NCBI RefSeq assembly: GCF_000004075.3
Contig: NC_026660.2
Location: forward strand, 20,339,498 to 20,403,497
DNA length: 64,000 bases
Source: Cucumis sativus
Taxonomy: Eukaryota; Streptophyta; Magnoliopsida; Cucurbitales; Cucurbitaceae
Direction of reading: 5' to 3'
Part shown: in pieces, positions 63,642 through 64,000 of the stretch
How positions within the stretch are numbered: position 1 is the stretch's first letter
Layout of the letters: each line of letters opens with the position of its first letter
Notes under the pieces: model-generated
Seen by the model: the letters and a program-made list of their open reading frames with translations, nothing else
What the model was told of the DNA's origin: nothing
Database searches by the model: none
Position numbers and translations under genes: made by a program

Positions 63642-64000
63642 CTAAAACATAAAAGTCAAGAAAAAAATTCTCGGTAAAATTTGACCAAAGACCATATTTA
63701 TTAGGATGTATGACGGTCAAAATTTCTCAAAGCAGCTTGCGGTAAAGTTGAAGATATGTGGGTTCAAGCATGTGTCATTTAGGTGAAATATAATAGTAAA
63801 TTAGGTGAGGACTAAATCGATAACCTAGTGACTCTAGGCTTAGCCTGATTCAGCTCAGTTTATCAACCTTCTAATTTCTAACATTGATATGTCTAGAAAA
63901 CGTTTTGACAATTTTTTTTGTTCAAAAGCAGCTTAGAGAGTTACAGCTCAACCAATGAAAATCCTACTCGAGAATTTTACAAGCATTTTGGTTGCTTTAT
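63642..64000 (-). other. Intron of PAT gene running off the window
   Basis: Upstream of the acceptor TTTTATGTTTTAG at about 63642, the minus strand shows no coding segment of a DHHC protein as far as the window edge, so this stretch is read as intron. Confidence 0.5.

Overview
This is a plant nuclear window. Genes are well spaced and rich in introns, with GT-AG splice sites plus one GC-AG and one probable AT-AC intron. The spacers are very AT-rich, and the proteins (PAL, SAUR, JmjC/C2H2 ELF6, half-size ABCG, RLCK-VII, AVT1, plant DHHC-PAT) are flowering-plant families. A eudicot is likely. I suspect a cucurbit from general resemblance, but the sequence does not prove it.

Layout. 1-7.5 kb: AT-rich, no gene recognised. 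7.8-11.1 kb (+): phenylalanine ammonia-lyase in two exons, with MYB-type AC elements in its promoter. 12.0-15.0 kb (+): adenosine kinase in 12 exons. 16.6-17.0 kb (-): a SAUR gene. 17-22 kb: gene-poor, with a possible decayed LTR retroelement. 22.2-30.3 kb (+): the H3K27 demethylase ELF6 in six exons. 31.5-38.3 kb (-): an ABCG24-type transporter in 14 exons, tail-to-tail with ELF6. 43.1-45.7 kb (+): a receptor-like cytoplasmic kinase of the PCRK1/2 type. 45.9-50.7 kb: a complete but decayed CACTA transposon with terminal inverted repeats and a TAG target-site duplication. 51.3-59.2 kb (-): an AVT1-type vacuolar amino acid transporter in 12 exons, including a distant first exon, two micro-exons and a probable minor-spliceosome intron. 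63.0-64.0 kb (-): the 3' end of a DHHC S-acyltransferase (PAT15/16 type) that runs off the right edge.

The genes are single-copy neighbours with separate jobs: phenylpropanoid entry, adenosine salvage for the methyl cycle, auxin response, chromatin, membrane transport, immune signalling and lipid modification of proteins. They do not form one pathway. Their order does recall Arabidopsis, where PAL3, ELF6 and PAT15 lie close together on chromosome 5 and ADK and PCRK genes are near neighbours, so the block looks anciently conserved.

I found no previously undescribed system. The observations most worth checking are the AT-AC intron and adjoining 20-nt exon in AVT1, the 106-residue in-frame duplication in ELF6, the decayed copy of an exon-intron boundary in ELF6 intron 1, the GC-AG intron in the kinase gene, and the CACTA element. 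All exon boundaries were placed by eye from splice signals, reading-frame continuity and remembered family sequences, without RNA evidence.
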